DNA from: Glandiceps talaboti
Taxonomy: Eukaryota; Hemichordata; Enteropneusta; Spengelidae
Assembly (NCBI RefSeq): GCF_964340395.1
Contig: NC_135562.1
Coordinates: 2,380,001 to 2,442,500, forward strand
Reading direction: 5' to 3'
Length of the DNA stretch: 62,500 bases
Every line of letters starts with the position of its first letter. The stretch's first letter is position 1. Of this stretch, positions 1 to 12,779 are shown in pieces. The position numbers were made by a program, and so were the translations under genes. The notes under the pieces were generated by a model. That model searched no databases and was not told the origin of the DNA. It was given only the letters and a program-made list of their open reading frames with translations.

Positions 1-400
1 GTGCAGTAAATCTACGTAGCGTATATTACCATAGACGGAACATCCCAGTACGCTTAGTGTACGTTGTCGGTATATTAACGCCGACAGGAAGTGTGTCAGT
101 GCGTATACTATCGCCGATAGAACGTAGATCTTCGTCAGACTAACGTACACGGAGTATACGTAGTACGTATATCAAGCATTGTACCCCCACGTTATAGGCC
201 TGCTAACGTTCAAGATTTGCATAAAAGGTCAACTCCAAAGGTCAGTATTGTGGTCAAAGGTCACAAGAATTCTAGCACGGCCGGTCCCAGCATGCACGGC
301 ACGCCCACGGGGTACCGGCCCTAGCTATAGGGTAGCTTTCTAGGGATACAGGTTGGGCCTAGTTATTGGCTTATAAACATGCTTATTCAATAAAGATCTT
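1..400. other. CpG-rich, LTR-like sequence at window edge
   Basis: The first 200 bases are dense in TACGTA, GTATAC and CGTA words, unlike the AT-rich DNA that follows. Then comes a GC-rich stretch and an AATAAA (about 390) shortly before TATTTTGCTGGTAACATCA. This resembles the end of a long terminal repeat, with a polyadenylation signal and a TGG-starting primer-site-like motif. No second LTR and no coding region are visible, so the assignment is weak. A stretch of similar composition lies at 15470-15690. Confidence 0.25.
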
Positions 401-591
401 TCTGTATTTTGCTGGTAACATCACCATCTTTTGATCGTATTCACTTCTAATCTTCAAATTAACTGTAATTATGATTCTTCCAGTTCTCCATTACTTTATG
501 ATGGTGGATACTGGCAAATGCACATATACATGTATTTTGTATTCTAATACTTTGACAAAACAGATAAACCTTTGTTAGCAAGAAGGAAGCT

Positions 592-623
<32 letters not shown>
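592..623 (+). repeat. (AAC)n microsatellite
   Basis: About eleven tandem AAC units. The surrounding 400-2555 stretch is AT-rich with short stop-riddled ORFs, and I see no gene in it. Confidence 0.9.
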
Positions 624-2555
624 CCAAATAAACAACAACAATGTAACATTTAATCTTTACAAATATGGGAAGGGGAAATTTAATTAACACTGCAATCACT
701 TCTGAAATAACAAACAGGAAACTTTATTCATAAAAGAAAGTTGAACAGTAAATTTGACATTTCTTTTACAGGAGTAACATCATATTCCATATATCACGTA
801 CTGGTACTATGTTTTTACACTTTTTATGTTCTTTAAATGAACCAAGATGGATTCAATGTGTCTTTGACCCACTAAATTCCATAGAAGAATAACCCAAACT
901 GTACAAGTAATGTCAGTAGATAGAAATTGTTCTTTCCAACATATAGGTGGTACAGTGTGTAGCTAGCTGAGGACACATTGTTGACAAATATCACTGTACA
1001 AAATACAATTACATTTTACATGTACACACTCCAGACTATAATTATGTAGATAAAAATGGGAATCTACACAACTGGTATAATGGTGCAACATGCACACAAA
1101 AGCCAAATTGTTTACAATAACTAATATTTCACAAATGTTTTAGGAAAGTAAAAAAAAAATCATGTAAAATATCATTTTTGTATCGATTTGATATTGTTAT
1201 ATGTATGTAAATGTACACCAGATCTACTTTGTTAGCAGTATGTACATTGTAACTGAGGACCCGTTTTTGACAAAAAAAATCTTTGTATAAAATACAACAT
1301 ATTGCTCACTAAAAACTAATCAGGTTGCAGTGCAGAGATGATTTAGGTAGTTAACTATGTATACAGACTTGATAACAGAGAATCTCTCTACTTACATTTA
1401 TTAGTAATCAAATAAATATATCTTGCTATTTTGTATCAACTAAACTATTTCATGATTCTCTCCAACATTAAATTGGTATATTCTGTTGTTGACAAAAAAT
1501 ATACAACTATATACTACCATGACAGCATCCTAGACAAAGCAACATTGACACAACTAAATACATTTTCTATAGCATGTGGTAAAGTAAAGATACCACAAAC
1601 CTGCAATCATGATAGTCCCTAGAATGTACACCTGAAGATCATAAAAGTCTGCAAAAATAATACTGGACAGTCAGATATACGTTTCTATTATGTAATAATA
1701 ATGTCAAATGATAAATTATGTCCAGGTTTCAAAATAATCTATATGTATTACATGTATATATAAAATATTCAAACCAAATCTGTGTACACAAGCAAATACA
1801 GTTGGTGAAATATGCAGAATGAGGGTTGACAACAGACTATTGGTTGTCAAATTGATAGCAACCAAACATTCATGTTATACACTTCTTTCCAATGTAATGT
1901 TGCATTAGTGAGAGTCTGTAACTGTAAAATCCATTGTTGACTTAAAAGTTACTTTACAATTACAACATTGATAGAGTTGGTTACATGTGCACAGAGACAT
2001 GGTAACACACAGTATTCTGAATAGCTGACAACTCTCTCTGATTTGTACGCTGACATTATCTTTACATTTCAAGAAAAACTCACACATGTACAGAGTTTTG
2101 TAAAAACATCAAACCAGAACTATTAGAGATGTTTTACTGTATGTCTGTTTTCAGTGGTACAGAAATCAGTGATGTTAGGTGGAAGAAGAAAGCACTTTTG
2201 TGAATTGAATGCCCTTCAGAATATTTACAAAGAAAATATGGGGAAAAGTTGAAGCTGTTACAACTCCACTAAGGATATTGATATTTCTGAATGGGTAGAA
2301 AGAAACTTGCATGTTAAATCTCTTTACACAGTTTGACTACCCATGTTGGTGATTTATTAACATTGAAAAGTATGTTATTTACGGCACATGTAAAATTTAG
2401 CTGTTAGACCTTTTTTTTGTAATGTTTCTTTTCATTTGTAAACACCCTTGTGCTATAAATTGTGCAATTATTATTGTAATGCTGTGTAACAGAGACTGGC
2501 ATTTCCAGGGTTAGGTAGATTTGTACCAAATATTAGTTAAGAGCCTGATTGATAT

Positions 2556-3347
2556 AGTAAAGGGTACAAAATACAAGTTGCGAAGAAATTCTATATAGTA
2601 CCACATGCATAGTTGCAGATAAAAATCTACATAACTACAAACACGGAAGTCTTGTGTGCCAAGTGTCCATTGTGTATTCAATATGGCAACAAGTTTGAGT
2701 CATACTCGCCAAGGTAAGAATGTTGATTTTTGCTTCCCAAAATCGAAAATACATATTCATGTAGTGAGGGTTCTGGGAAGAATGAGTTAACAGACAAACA
2801 TGGAAAATTTCATTGATCAATTCCACCATTTGTGAGAGGAGTTAACAAAAAAAATTTCTACCGTGGGGATGTCTTGTTCTAAAACACACAAACGATCCCA
2901 ATACGGATAAATGTACATGTATAACATACCATAACGTAAGAATCAGATAAAAAATTAATAGTGTCAGCTGGCTGGCTTTAAGTGTTGCATGTGGCATAGG
3001 ATATGCTAATGTGTAGCAATGTGTATTGGGCTCATCAACCCCACGGTAGAACATTTTTTTGGCTAACTCCTCACAAACAGTGGAATCGATCAATGAAATT
3101 TTCCATATTGGTCCGTCAACTCACATTCATCCCGAAACGCTCGCTATAGGAATACATATTTTCGATTTTTGGAAGTAGAAATCTACTAATTCTTAGTACC
3201 TTAGTGACAATTACTCAAACTTGCCACAATGAACACCAGGAATACAGGACTTCCATGTTCATAGCTGGGTAGATTTTGAACTAACATCCTTGTACATGGT
3301 ACTCTCTAGAATTTCTTCGCAAATTGTATTTTAGTACCCATTACATC
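2556..3347. mobile_element. Foldback (inverted-repeat) element
   Basis: About 310 bases at 2556-2870 are repeated in reverse complement at 3035-3347, around a spacer of roughly 165 bases. The outer ends read AAGGGTACAAAATAC and GTATTTTAGTACCCATT, so both termini share GGGTAC. TA or TAA bases flank both sides. The arms are diverged by substitutions and small indels, so this is an old copy. It has no coding capacity. It is best described as a MITE or foldback element; the superfamily is not determinable here. Confidence 0.75.
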
Positions 3348-4777
3348 TTAATGTCTTTCACATAATATCCTATCTGTGTACCAATACTAATAGTTGCTAC
3401 ATGCACTCTACTTCAGTAGAGTTTAGTAGAGTTCTTTGAGAAGGTAGGTGTGGCCATTTCTTGTTGGTTCATTTGGTTATACTGATGAGAGCAACCAACT
3501 CTTTCTCATTTTCTGGTGTTCAGTGCTATTCGCCATCAGTAATCTTCAACATGCTGTTCTCTAAACCTTGGTGCTCATATAAAACAAACCCTGTTATTCA
3601 TTGCTCCTGTCCTGGTCATCTACAAATACCATTTCAAGTCAAAAACCTCATTCTTCTTCCCAGACTTCTCATCCCAGATGCTTGCTCAGCACTGACTGAA
3701 AAATAAAAAAGAATAACATTGTCAGTAATATTCAAAGTACACATTAGTTAGTGTATACTTTAGTAACTTTGCTTAGTAACATTTATAAAGTTCTGCAAAG
3801 TATCCATTGTAGAATACTTTAAGTTTATCAACCTGACTCTTTACTTTTAGATTCTTTATTTACCCCATGCAATCTGAGCTTACAATGTACTTTATTTAGC
3901 ACTGTAACTCACTTGTCAAACACTGAATGGTAAGGTACATTGTATATCATATGATATGTTAGGTTTTTCACAATAACGTGATCCTGAATCGTAGTGGAGA
4001 TCTCTTGATTAGTTGCATCAAGACAATTTTATCATCAAATGTAAACATCAATATTGAGTCAGATGATATATTCATCAGAAGAAAAAATAAACATTGGTTT
4101 TGCAATAAAATGATAAAAGTGATGCAACATCACTTACAATTTACATTTTACTTCACTAAACATCCTTTGCAAGTAAATTGTTCAGCTCAAATGAGAGAGA
4201 AACCTACATTGTAGTTATGTATTTAGAATATATTTTTGATCCTGTTTATACATGATGTGCATGTACAAAACGTATGTATATGAGTAAAACTGTTTGGAAG
4301 AGTAAGCAAACCATCACCATATCATCTATTTGAGATTATACTATGCACTCAAAAGGCATTTAGAACAAAAAAATTGCCATTACTGTCCGCAATGTTTCTT
4401 TGATATTACTGGCACTGGTAAATAATGTTATTTTTCAATATTTTTCTTCATTCAGTTGGAAAGCACTTGTAAACTCTGGGTTGTCACGACCTGTCACTCG
4501 GCCGAAAAATACTCGGCTAGCAACTCGTAGTGACAATGACACCTTCAGTTACTCCTATTTTCCTTGGATGAATGAAGAATAATGTAGGTGTAACATCTAA
4601 TTGTACATGTTACGTATCCCCAAAACAGTAAAAATCTATTTACACCAAGTCTTCATAGCAGACACAGTCCCCTCCCCCTTGTGAAATGCTTTGCTTCTAT
4701 GCGACTTTGGATGGAGACATGATTTAACCCTCTTCCTGCCAAGCCTCTCCATCCGTTAAGTGGTTAAGTCAAGGAAA
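3348..4777. other. No gene seen
   Basis: AT-rich sequence with only short ORFs lacking recognisable motifs or splice-consistent partners. It ends at the TA target site of the transposon that begins at 4780. Confidence 0.6.
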
Positions 4778-4779
4778 TA

Positions 4780-7066
4780 CTGTAAACGCACTAATTAAGG
4801 GCGGGTATTTAATTTAGCGGATTACGCGGACAAGAAGAAGTCGCGAAATTAAACCCCCGTTAAAAATAAAACCTAGACGTCAGAACATCCGGTCACATTG
4901 CATCACCTCTACACTCATCCCATCCACACGTAGTACACACATGCAAACGGGAAAATATACGCAACGAACACAATCAACTCAGTGGACATGACGAGTTTAT
5001 CTTTGCACTGTACAACGTTTTAATCAACCATCAATAAAAAAAAAACTACATTTCTTTCAGGAAAATAATCTCAATTCTTGTTAAATCAAATCAAATCTCG
5101 CCAAAACGCCACGGGAATAAATTCAAAAACAAAGTGTAGAGTTCATCAAAAGTTACATGGTAAATAAAACAACGTACTGCACTACTGATAACATTCTGTG
5201 TGAGTTTATTATCAAATACTAGTAACAGCCAGCTTACGTGAAACAGGACAGTATACCGGCCTCCCTAAATCCACTACACAATTTGTCATTATGACGAGAC
5301 AGTTCTTGAACTGCTGACACTAACCACTTCGCATGGATTGGCTTCAGGTACGAGAGTTTCATATCAAAAGTTGGGTCGCCACTTTCCTCTGTCAAAGACA
5401 CGCACACTTTGTCGGCATACCACTTCTGAAACTCGCTCTTCAGTAGGTCCTTGAACACTTTGTTTACTGACAAATCTAGAGGCTGGAGTCTATCTGTACA
5501 TGATGCAGGAACAAAAACGGGAGAAATGTTCAGATCGCGAAGTTTCTGAAGCAATGAGTCCGTACGATGAGCTTTGTATACGTCGAATATTGCCACTGCT
5601 TGTTGATCGGCGGGAAGCTCGAGGCTTGCTCGTGTCTCTTCTACGTAGGGGGCGATGACCTTTTCAACGTACCGTAGCATTGATGCTTCCGTTGACCAAT
5701 GACTCTCGGTGTGGTGGATGTCCCAACTAGCGGGAAATGTGTATGACGGGTGACAACGATCTGTTTTGCCTTGATAAAGCAGTTGTGGTGGAAGGAAGTG
5801 GCCATCGGATGAACATGCGAAGACAGCGGTGATCTGGCGTTTGTCATCAAGACCCGAGATCGGAACTTGATGTGACCCCTCTAACTCCATCGTCCATTCA
5901 CCAGCAGGAATTATGGAAACGCCCGTTTGATCCCAGTTGACGACGAGGGGTGGTGGAATGTTGTATTCTGTAACTGCCGTCTCAATTCTCGTAAGAAATC
6001 CTGCTTTGAGTTCATCGAAGTCATCGCCAACGATTTTCTTACATGCTTTGGTGCCTTTACGTTTGACGTACCCCATACGACGTAGCAACGATCGCGCCCA
6101 CTCTGTATTCAGCGTGATATGACCACCAAATTCAGACAGCAGACTTCGGTTTTCACTGAGAATCAGGCCTTTAGCAATACCAAGGACAATCGATGTGTTG
6201 ACTACACCACCCTTTAGACGTAGTTGCTTGATGTAGGACTGCACTTTAGAATCGAGTTCTCTACCAAGTAAAAGAGGGCGGCCACGGGTGGTTGGAGTGG
6301 TGTTTTCAGTGTTATTGACGATGTTTTTTGTGTACCATTTCTTCATTCCACGGATCGTACTTTCATTGATAGGTTTTTCGAGTTGCTTGTTGAAATGTCG
6401 TACTGCATTAGCATTACCATTTAGGATAGCGTATCTGGCAATTTTCGTTTTATGTTCATCATCGTAGTGTTGGTAGGTACCACGCTTTCGTTTTCTAGTT
6501 GTAGCAGTCACTTCGTCGTTGATGATAACCATCGCCTCTGGGGAAATGCCACAGCTATCTACGTCATCTTGGTTGTTTGGATCAGGCTGAAACGGTTCTG
6601 ATGGCGGCTGATAACTTTTCTGTACGAAGTAACGTCTGATACCGAAGGAAGACATGCTTACACTTCACTAGTAATCAGGAGTAATGATAGAAATGACTAA
6701 AACACAGACTGTATTTATAGAAGAATATCTTTTAATGTTCCGGCTGTGAAATAGGTATTCCTTTTCGGCATCATGTCGGTTTATGTTTGTTTACAGAAAA
6801 ATATTCTTTCAACATGCGGCTGTGAAAACATTTAATTGTTACAAGGTAACACTCTCATACATACAATAATGATCAGTTACAGAGGTGTTAACGCAGTTTT
6901 TATTCAAAGGTGATCGCGGCGTGTCACACACAGCATACAACAATGAGCTTTACAATTCATACTCTTTGTACTCTCTTTTGAGAATCCGCCTATTTAAATC
7001 CCGCCTATTGTTTCAAGAGAGTGAAACCGCGAAAAAAAATACGCGCCCTAATAAGTGCGTTTACAG
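4780..7066 (-). mobile_element. pogo/Tigger-like DNA transposon, apparently complete
   Basis: The left end starts CTGTAAACGCACTAATTAAG. The reverse complement of the right end starts CTGTAAACGCACTTATTAGG. These terminal inverted repeats of about 32 bases differ by a few substitutions and one indel. Each end is flanked by a TA dinucleotide (4778-4779 and 7067-7068), which is the target duplication expected for Tc1/mariner-pogo elements. Subterminal motifs with GCGG and GCGGGAT recur inside both ends. The 2287-bp element carries one uninterrupted transposase ORF on the minus strand. Intact ORF, TIRs and target site suggest a young copy. Confidence 0.88.
5234..6655 (-). CDS. pogo/Tigger-type DDE transposase, intact
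   Basis: This 473-aa ORF has no introns or internal stops and lies wholly within the TIRs of the element. It should bind the element ends and catalyse cut-and-paste transposition in the nucleus. Residues 54-58 (RKRKR) look like a nuclear localisation signal. Residues about 60-110 resemble a CENP-B/psq-type helix-turn-helix, and 125-205 resemble a second Tc5/CENP-B-type DNA-binding helix-turn-helix. The DDE_1 domain follows: D242 in VNWDQTG, D358 in AIFDVYKAHRTD and D394 in LQPLDLSVNK. These form a complete DDD triad with 35 residues between the second and third Asp. The start at 6655 gives a plausible N-terminus (MSSFGIRRYF). It could instead be a domesticated gene, but the flanking TIRs argue for a live transposon. 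Confidence 0.9.
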   Translation of the reverse strand: MSSFGIRRYFVQKSYQPPSEPFQPDPNNQDDVDSCGISPEAMVIINDEVTATTRKRKRGTYQHYDDEHKTKIARYAILNGNANAVRHFNKQLEKPINESTIRGMKKWYTKNIVNNTENTTPTTRGRPLLLGRELDSKVQSYIKQLRLKGGVVNTSIVLGIAKGLILSENRSLLSEFGGHITLNTEWARSLLRRMGYVKRKGTKACKKIVGDDFDELKAGFLTRIETAVTEYNIPPPLVVNWDQTGVSIIPAGEWTMELEGSHQVPISGLDDKRQITAVFACSSDGHFLPPQLLYQGKTDRCHPSYTFPASWDIHHTESHWSTEASMLRYVEKVIAPYVEETRASLELPADQQAVAIFDVYKAHRTDSLLQKLRDLNISPVFVPASCTDRLQPLDLSVNKVFKDLLKSEFQKWYADKVCVSLTEESGDPTFDMKLSYLKPIHAKWLVSAVQELSRHNDKLCSGFREAGILSCFT

Positions 7067-7569
7067 TAGTTGATTGGGAAACTGCCAGAGTTAGGCTTTT
7101 TCCCCAGGTTAATGTCACTCTGGCAGGGTCACCCACTCAACACGAGAAAAATAGTCACTTGTGGGAGGGAAAATCCTCTGGGGAAGGGGGAATATTTTCA
7201 TGTATCAAAGATATTCCTCGCCTTGACTGTTTATTGCTGCCAGTAGTTTTGACTAACTTGTCCCCTCCATATCTTTGTCAGTCAGGGTTCAACTCATGGC
7301 AGTCAGTGGCTGTCGGGCCTGACCGCCACCCACACTTGCCGACCTTGACTCGGAGGTTGTCGACTGTACAGTAACTACTTGACATGCATTTTTCTCTCTC
7401 CCCTTGTGTTGATGCATCATTGTCACCTAAGTTTTCTGCCCACATGAGCCTACTGACCTAAAAGACAATGAAGTATAAAAATGTTTTTGAGAAAAGAACA
7501 ATGTATACGACAATTCATTACAATAATAACAAATACTTGACTATTTACAAAGACGAAGTGTGAACTGAC
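7067..7569. other. No gene seen between two mobile elements
   Basis: Unique sequence between the transposon right end and the first foldback arm. A 117-residue reading frame overlaps the transposon edge at 7021-7374, but it lacks motifs and begins inside the TIR. Confidence 0.5.
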
Positions 7570-10093
7570 CACAGCTGACACTACATTGCATATCTGCATC
7601 AGTGTTCTCCCCAGAAGGTTTTCACGTATCGGGCCCAATATCCTTTAATTTTCACTGATACATGATCAGTTGTCCCGATACGTTATCGGATTGCTTAGGG
7701 TTTGGTAAATTACACGTTGACACTGCACTGTTCATCTGTCAGCTGACGTCTTTGTTGTTTTCAATGTATACTCGCAACGTTTGTATTGATCCTTCACACA
7801 TAAGCGACAAGTAAAACTAAAGAGTTTCTAATCAGTTCAAAGGACTATTCAACCCTCTACCACTACCAGACTGATTTCATTGAAGTTTGTCGTCAGTATT
7901 GTTTTCGATGGGAATAACCTGCGTAAACCTGCTAATGGTAGTGTGATTCACATTGTGGTACAGGCTTTCGGTAAATCAAAGGCAAAACCAGCCTATTCAT
8001 AATGTCGGTTTGGCAGTAGAAGCATGTCGGAACTGACAGATTTTCTATAAAACCAAAAAATCAAACGATGTCATGCCATTTTGCTATTGATACATTGTAC
8101 AGTATAAAACTTCAACAAACACATGAAGTCAGCATTCAGTGTCTCGTTCTATGACTAACACCAAGTATCTCTCAACCCAAGAGCGATTTGCGTAGTTGGT
8201 TTACTCACATGCTGTGAAGAAAGTTGAACAGACTAATGTATCTTTCAATAAAGTGATATAGTTCAATTTTACTCTGTAAACACTTTCAGTTTGTAGTTTG
8301 ACATTGTAGACTGGTACATCATATGACTACGATGAAAGTATGGATTTTCCAATATGGTGGCCATGGCGTTACAAACTACCGCGAGTTTTTGAAGTCCTCA
8401 ATAGGGAAGTATAGTAAGTCTCGTGTATCACGAAATTTCGGACTAACACGATGTCTGGTAGCTGAAAAATGATATAAAATAACATCAGGCTGCTGATGTA
8501 CAGGTTCGTTGGGGCCCGAGCAAGTGGAAAATCACTCGTGGATTTTAATTTGCGCGAGTGGTAGGCCTCAAAAGGCATGCCCTGCATATAATTGTATGCC
8601 TATTGAAAAGAATAGTGACGGCAAAATTAAATTAAATCAGTCTGGTAGTGGTAGAGGGTTGAATAGTCATTTGAACTAATTAGAAACTCTTTAGTTTTAC
8701 TTGCTGCTTATTTTTGAAGGATCAATACAAATGTTGCAAATATACATTGAAAACAACAAAGGTGTCAACTGACAGAGTGACAGATGGACGTCAACCAATC
8801 TGATTAAAATCCAATGTAGATGTCAGCTAATCGTTCATTGTTATCTTACCTTCGTTATTTTGCCTGGATTGACCTTCGCAGTACATGTTTACATTTTTAT
8901 TCTGATTGCCTCCTCTACACCTGAACTGGCGCCATGCCCACGCCGTTCTGCTAAGTGAGCCACACAGCCAATCAGGTTGCGTCTCACATTTTGTACTTCA
9001 AAGTACTATGGGCATTGTCACGGGCACATGCATTGAATATCAACAAACAACATGGCATTACTTGTGCACATAGGCAACTGACAACGTACAAAGTATTTGA
9101 ACTGTAAACAAGTGACTGTATTACCCTATATGTACAGTAATTAAAGAATTCTTGTTTACATGTAGATGCATTTCGTCTTATCTACACGTACATGTTAGTT
9201 ACATTCGAACACGTTTCCCGGGTAGTGTTCATGTTCATCTCAGCGAACGTGTACACGTTCTCTGTAGTACTCTTCTCCTCGAACGTAAAGTAGTCATGAA
9301 ATATTGTACGATTCATAGAAATATTTGCCACAGTTGTGCTATATGAACTCAGAAATGGGGAAATTTAAGAAATAATTTCTAAAAAAAAAAAACGTCCTTA
9401 TCGTGAAAATTTTGGTTGCTTTGCATTGTGTACACTATAAACTGTCTGTGTGTTCCCTAGACGTTCTGTCTCACAAGCTTCTATAACAATTACAGAGTAT
9501 GCGTTCATCCTTAACATGTACGTACGCGTCTACATGATAACGCTATGTTCGAATGTATTCAGACGAAATGTATAGAGGTACATGTACCATCATATTACAT
9601 TTAAATATACTAATACAATCACTGAATTTGTTTACAGTTGAAACATTTAGAACATTGTCAGGTGCCTGTGCTTGTGCACATGGAGAACATGATTTTGTAG
9701 TGACCGTGTCTGTTTGTAGTTTCATTCGATCCTAATGTAAGGTCACTTTTGATTGGCTACCAGCACGGGCTAGCTAGAACGGTGTGGGCATGGGTGCCAG
9801 CTCAGATGTATATGTAGAGGAGGCGATCAGGATAAACATGTAAGCATGTACCACGAAGGTCAATCCAGGCAAAGAAATAGCAATGAATGATTAGCCAACA
9901 TCTACATCAGATTTTAATCAGTTTGAATGTCAACATGCAATTTACCGAACTCTAAACAATCGAATCTGATTGCGTATTGGGACAACTGATCACGTATTGA
10001 CGAAAATTAAAGGATATCAGGCCCAATACATGTACATGAAAACCCTCTGGGGAGAACACTGGATCAGATCTGGTGCTGACAATCAGCTGTTCC
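7570..10093. mobile_element. Large foldback element with nested insertion
   Basis: Segment 7570-7720 is the reverse complement of about 9935-10093, and 8800-8982 is the reverse complement of about 9747-9922. Joining the two left pieces gives one arm of about 335 bases that pairs with the continuous right arm 9747-10093. The left arm is interrupted at about 7720 by a separate element ending near 8799. The core 8983-9746 also contains weaker inverted matches, for example ATTTCGTCT and CATTCGAAC motifs near 9170-9210 and 9545-9580. No transposase ORF is present, so this is a non-autonomous element. Confidence 0.7.
7721..8799. mobile_element. Inverted-repeat element inserted in the arm of another
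   Basis: About 150 bases at 7725-7875 recur in reverse complement at 8640-8795. They include the shared words TTTGTTGTTTTCAATGTATA, AAAACTAAAGAGTTTCTAAT and ATTCAACCCTCTACCACTACC. The roughly 760-base interior has no convincing ORF. Removing this segment restores continuity of the surrounding foldback arm, so it inserted later. GTTGAC words near both ends may be the terminal motif or a target-site remnant. Confidence 0.7.
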
Positions 10094-12087
10094 CCTAACA
10101 GATTTGTATGTACAGTATATTCAAATGAGCATTTCAATACGTATTTGTATCTCTCTCTACATGTACTTGAAAGTGTTGCATTTCAAGTAAGTTTTGTGAG
10201 TCCATAGATTTATTTTGTGTTGTTTCCAAAATAACTCTTCTTTTGAATGTTCAGTTTTAGTGTGTTGTTGCAAAATTCTTTTAATGTTTTGCCTATATCA
10301 AAGATTTTGTATACTTTATCTTGTCTGCATACCATTCACCAGGTTACACCCCCATTGAAAATGGTCTGCTCCAAGCCTAACTTAAACATAATTTGCATAA
10401 AATACATGTACTTACTTCAAAAATCGCCGAAAATCCAAAGCGGTAACTCTTGCATTCCAAATCCCAACAGTCCTCATCCCCTAAGTTATAGCTTATTTGG
10501 TCAGACAAGCATTGATACAACCATTATGCACGGTCCATATTCACTGCAAGTAGAACATCACAATCACGCTGGTCGATCATGCCGGCCGGCTAGGTAAAGA
10601 GTCAGATCTGACCAGCCACACACAGCGATCATGGCAGGTCGCGGGTCGATATTCTGTCCCGTGAGGTTTGAGTGAGGCCCAAATAGTATCCAGTTATGGT
10701 TCATAATCGTGGTCATAGAAGTGGCTGGTTGTTTCTCCGTGAAATCTGCTCAAACTTGAGGTAAAACAGGCTCGGCACAACTTGGAAAATGTACCAGTAT
10801 TTGAAATGACGCGGTACGAATTGCATGATGGGGACTATACCATTATGTGAAGGGGGTGGATAGAATGAAAAGTGACTGATAAGCGAATATAATACGTGAC
10901 TATGTTATTATACTGAGTCTGCACTAGACCATAACATCTTTAATTGTTCACCTTGTCATGTTTCTGTTTAGGATTTATACATTCTTTTTTGCATGTTGTT
11001 CTAAAAATAACCATATGGCCAAGTAACCCCCTGGCCAAGGAGTGATGTACCGTAACAACCACATGAACGCTAAGAAACATGATTTTATTATTTACCAATA
11101 CCTAAACAGAAGTTCCTGAAATAAAGATATTTTTTTTTCCATTTGTTAGGTCGTTACGACTATGTACTTGACAAACGCACACGTCAACCAATTTCTTATG
11201 ACTTGGATGATAAGCACACGCGTTTACATTTATTGTAGCTTAGACAGACATTACTTCATTTACTTGTGCCTGCAACTCTCGGTTTTAAAACATCCGACAT
11301 AGCTTTGAAGCAAATTCTAGGCTTTTTGAAATGAGGAAAAGTTATTTCAATAACTGCTAAAGCAAACGATCTATTTCTGGTCTCTTTTGCTGTATCTGGT
11401 AACGGCCAATGACAATGTTAACTTTGTTCGTACTCGAAAACCGTGCGTAAAACTGGGCTGCATTTTTTTCTAATTCTCTGTTTCTTTTTCACAAGTCCGC
11501 AACCTTTAATAGCGAAGTTAACGTGTTTGGAAACAAAATATCCGATATATCCACCGAGATATACGGCAACCGATGCTTTGTTTCGCTTAATCTATCCAAC
11601 AAAAAGTTAGTCAGATTACCGACATCGCTATGTTAGATATTGGTAAGCTTGGTGATCTGAATTTAAGAGGGGACAACCTGCGAGAGTCACCTAGGATAGG
11701 GAAGTTTGTGAGAGGGGTATCCAAGTAGTCCGTGGATTCCAGACGCAGCAGCGACGACATGCATCGTTGAAAATAATTCCTGCCTCCACACGACCCCTTA
11801 CCACGACAGGTAACAATTATCCACTTAGACGGGATTTGTTTGTTACTGTGTGTAATGATAACTTCACATCAAGGGAACCTAGACCTGGTTTTATAAGAGA
11901 CAGAGGTATACATTTCTACTCATTTAAAAAATAAATAAATACATTTTCATAGAAAATCAAAACCTTTCAGCGAAAGGTCTGAGAATTGAAAACTCGCTCC
12001 AAATGTTTCATTACATGAAGTTACATTTGGTAACAGATGTATTTACTGTCACGTGAGTTTTTTTCTGGATACACAAGCACAAAGTCA
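10094..12087. other. No gene seen
   Basis: Moderately AT-rich DNA. The longest frame, 10247-10597 plus, has no domain-like motif and no convincing initiation context. No RNA gene was recognised. Confidence 0.5.
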
Positions 12088-12120
12088 GACACACACACAC
12101 ACACATACATACATACATAC

Positions 12121-12151
<31 letters not shown>

Positions 12152-12170
12152 CATACATACATACATACAC
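12088..12170 (+). repeat. (AC)n then (ATAC)n microsatellite
   Basis: Direct reading shows an AC run followed by about sixteen ATAC units with one interruption. The stretch 12171-12780 after it has no recognisable gene. Confidence 0.92.
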
Positions 12171-12779
12171 CCACAGTTATACAGTCCGAATAAAAAATTA
12201 CAATCCGACGTTTCGAATCAAAATTCTTTATCAATGCTATCAAGGCACGATATACAGCAGGTAACAACCCGACTATACATTGAAAAGAACGACACCACGC
12301 GAGTATTTATCAACGGTAGGGTATGACAAAAATATTTAAAAGTATGTGCACCAAAAAGAAGTTCCCTTTAGAGCACGCTTGAAAGATAGAATAAGCGTAG
12401 TTAGATATTAGGGAAATAATCTAATAATTCCATGGGGATCCAGGGTTCAAAGACGAAAAAATGATTTCCTCCTCCTTCAACATCAATCGATGCTCGTCAC
12501 CAGAAACCTTACACATTCCTGAAGTAGACATTTGATACATTATGATCGTTGGTAATAATATGCATAGATACGGGATAGTTACGATTCGTTTGTCTGGTAA
12601 GACGGATCCCGGAGATATTCCACGAAACGGTTACCAAGACGATGTACAGTCGGACCTATATATAAAAAAACCCACCACATTTCTGGCATGTAATGTAATA
12701 TACTACGTTAGTACTAATACAAGTAAATCTACTCGTAACAGCCACACTGTTCTCAGCTGCCAAAATCATGATTAGTATT

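Noticed and set aside
7021-7374. 117-residue plus-strand ORF
   Set aside because: It starts inside the transposon inverted repeat, has no domain-like pattern and no exon partner.
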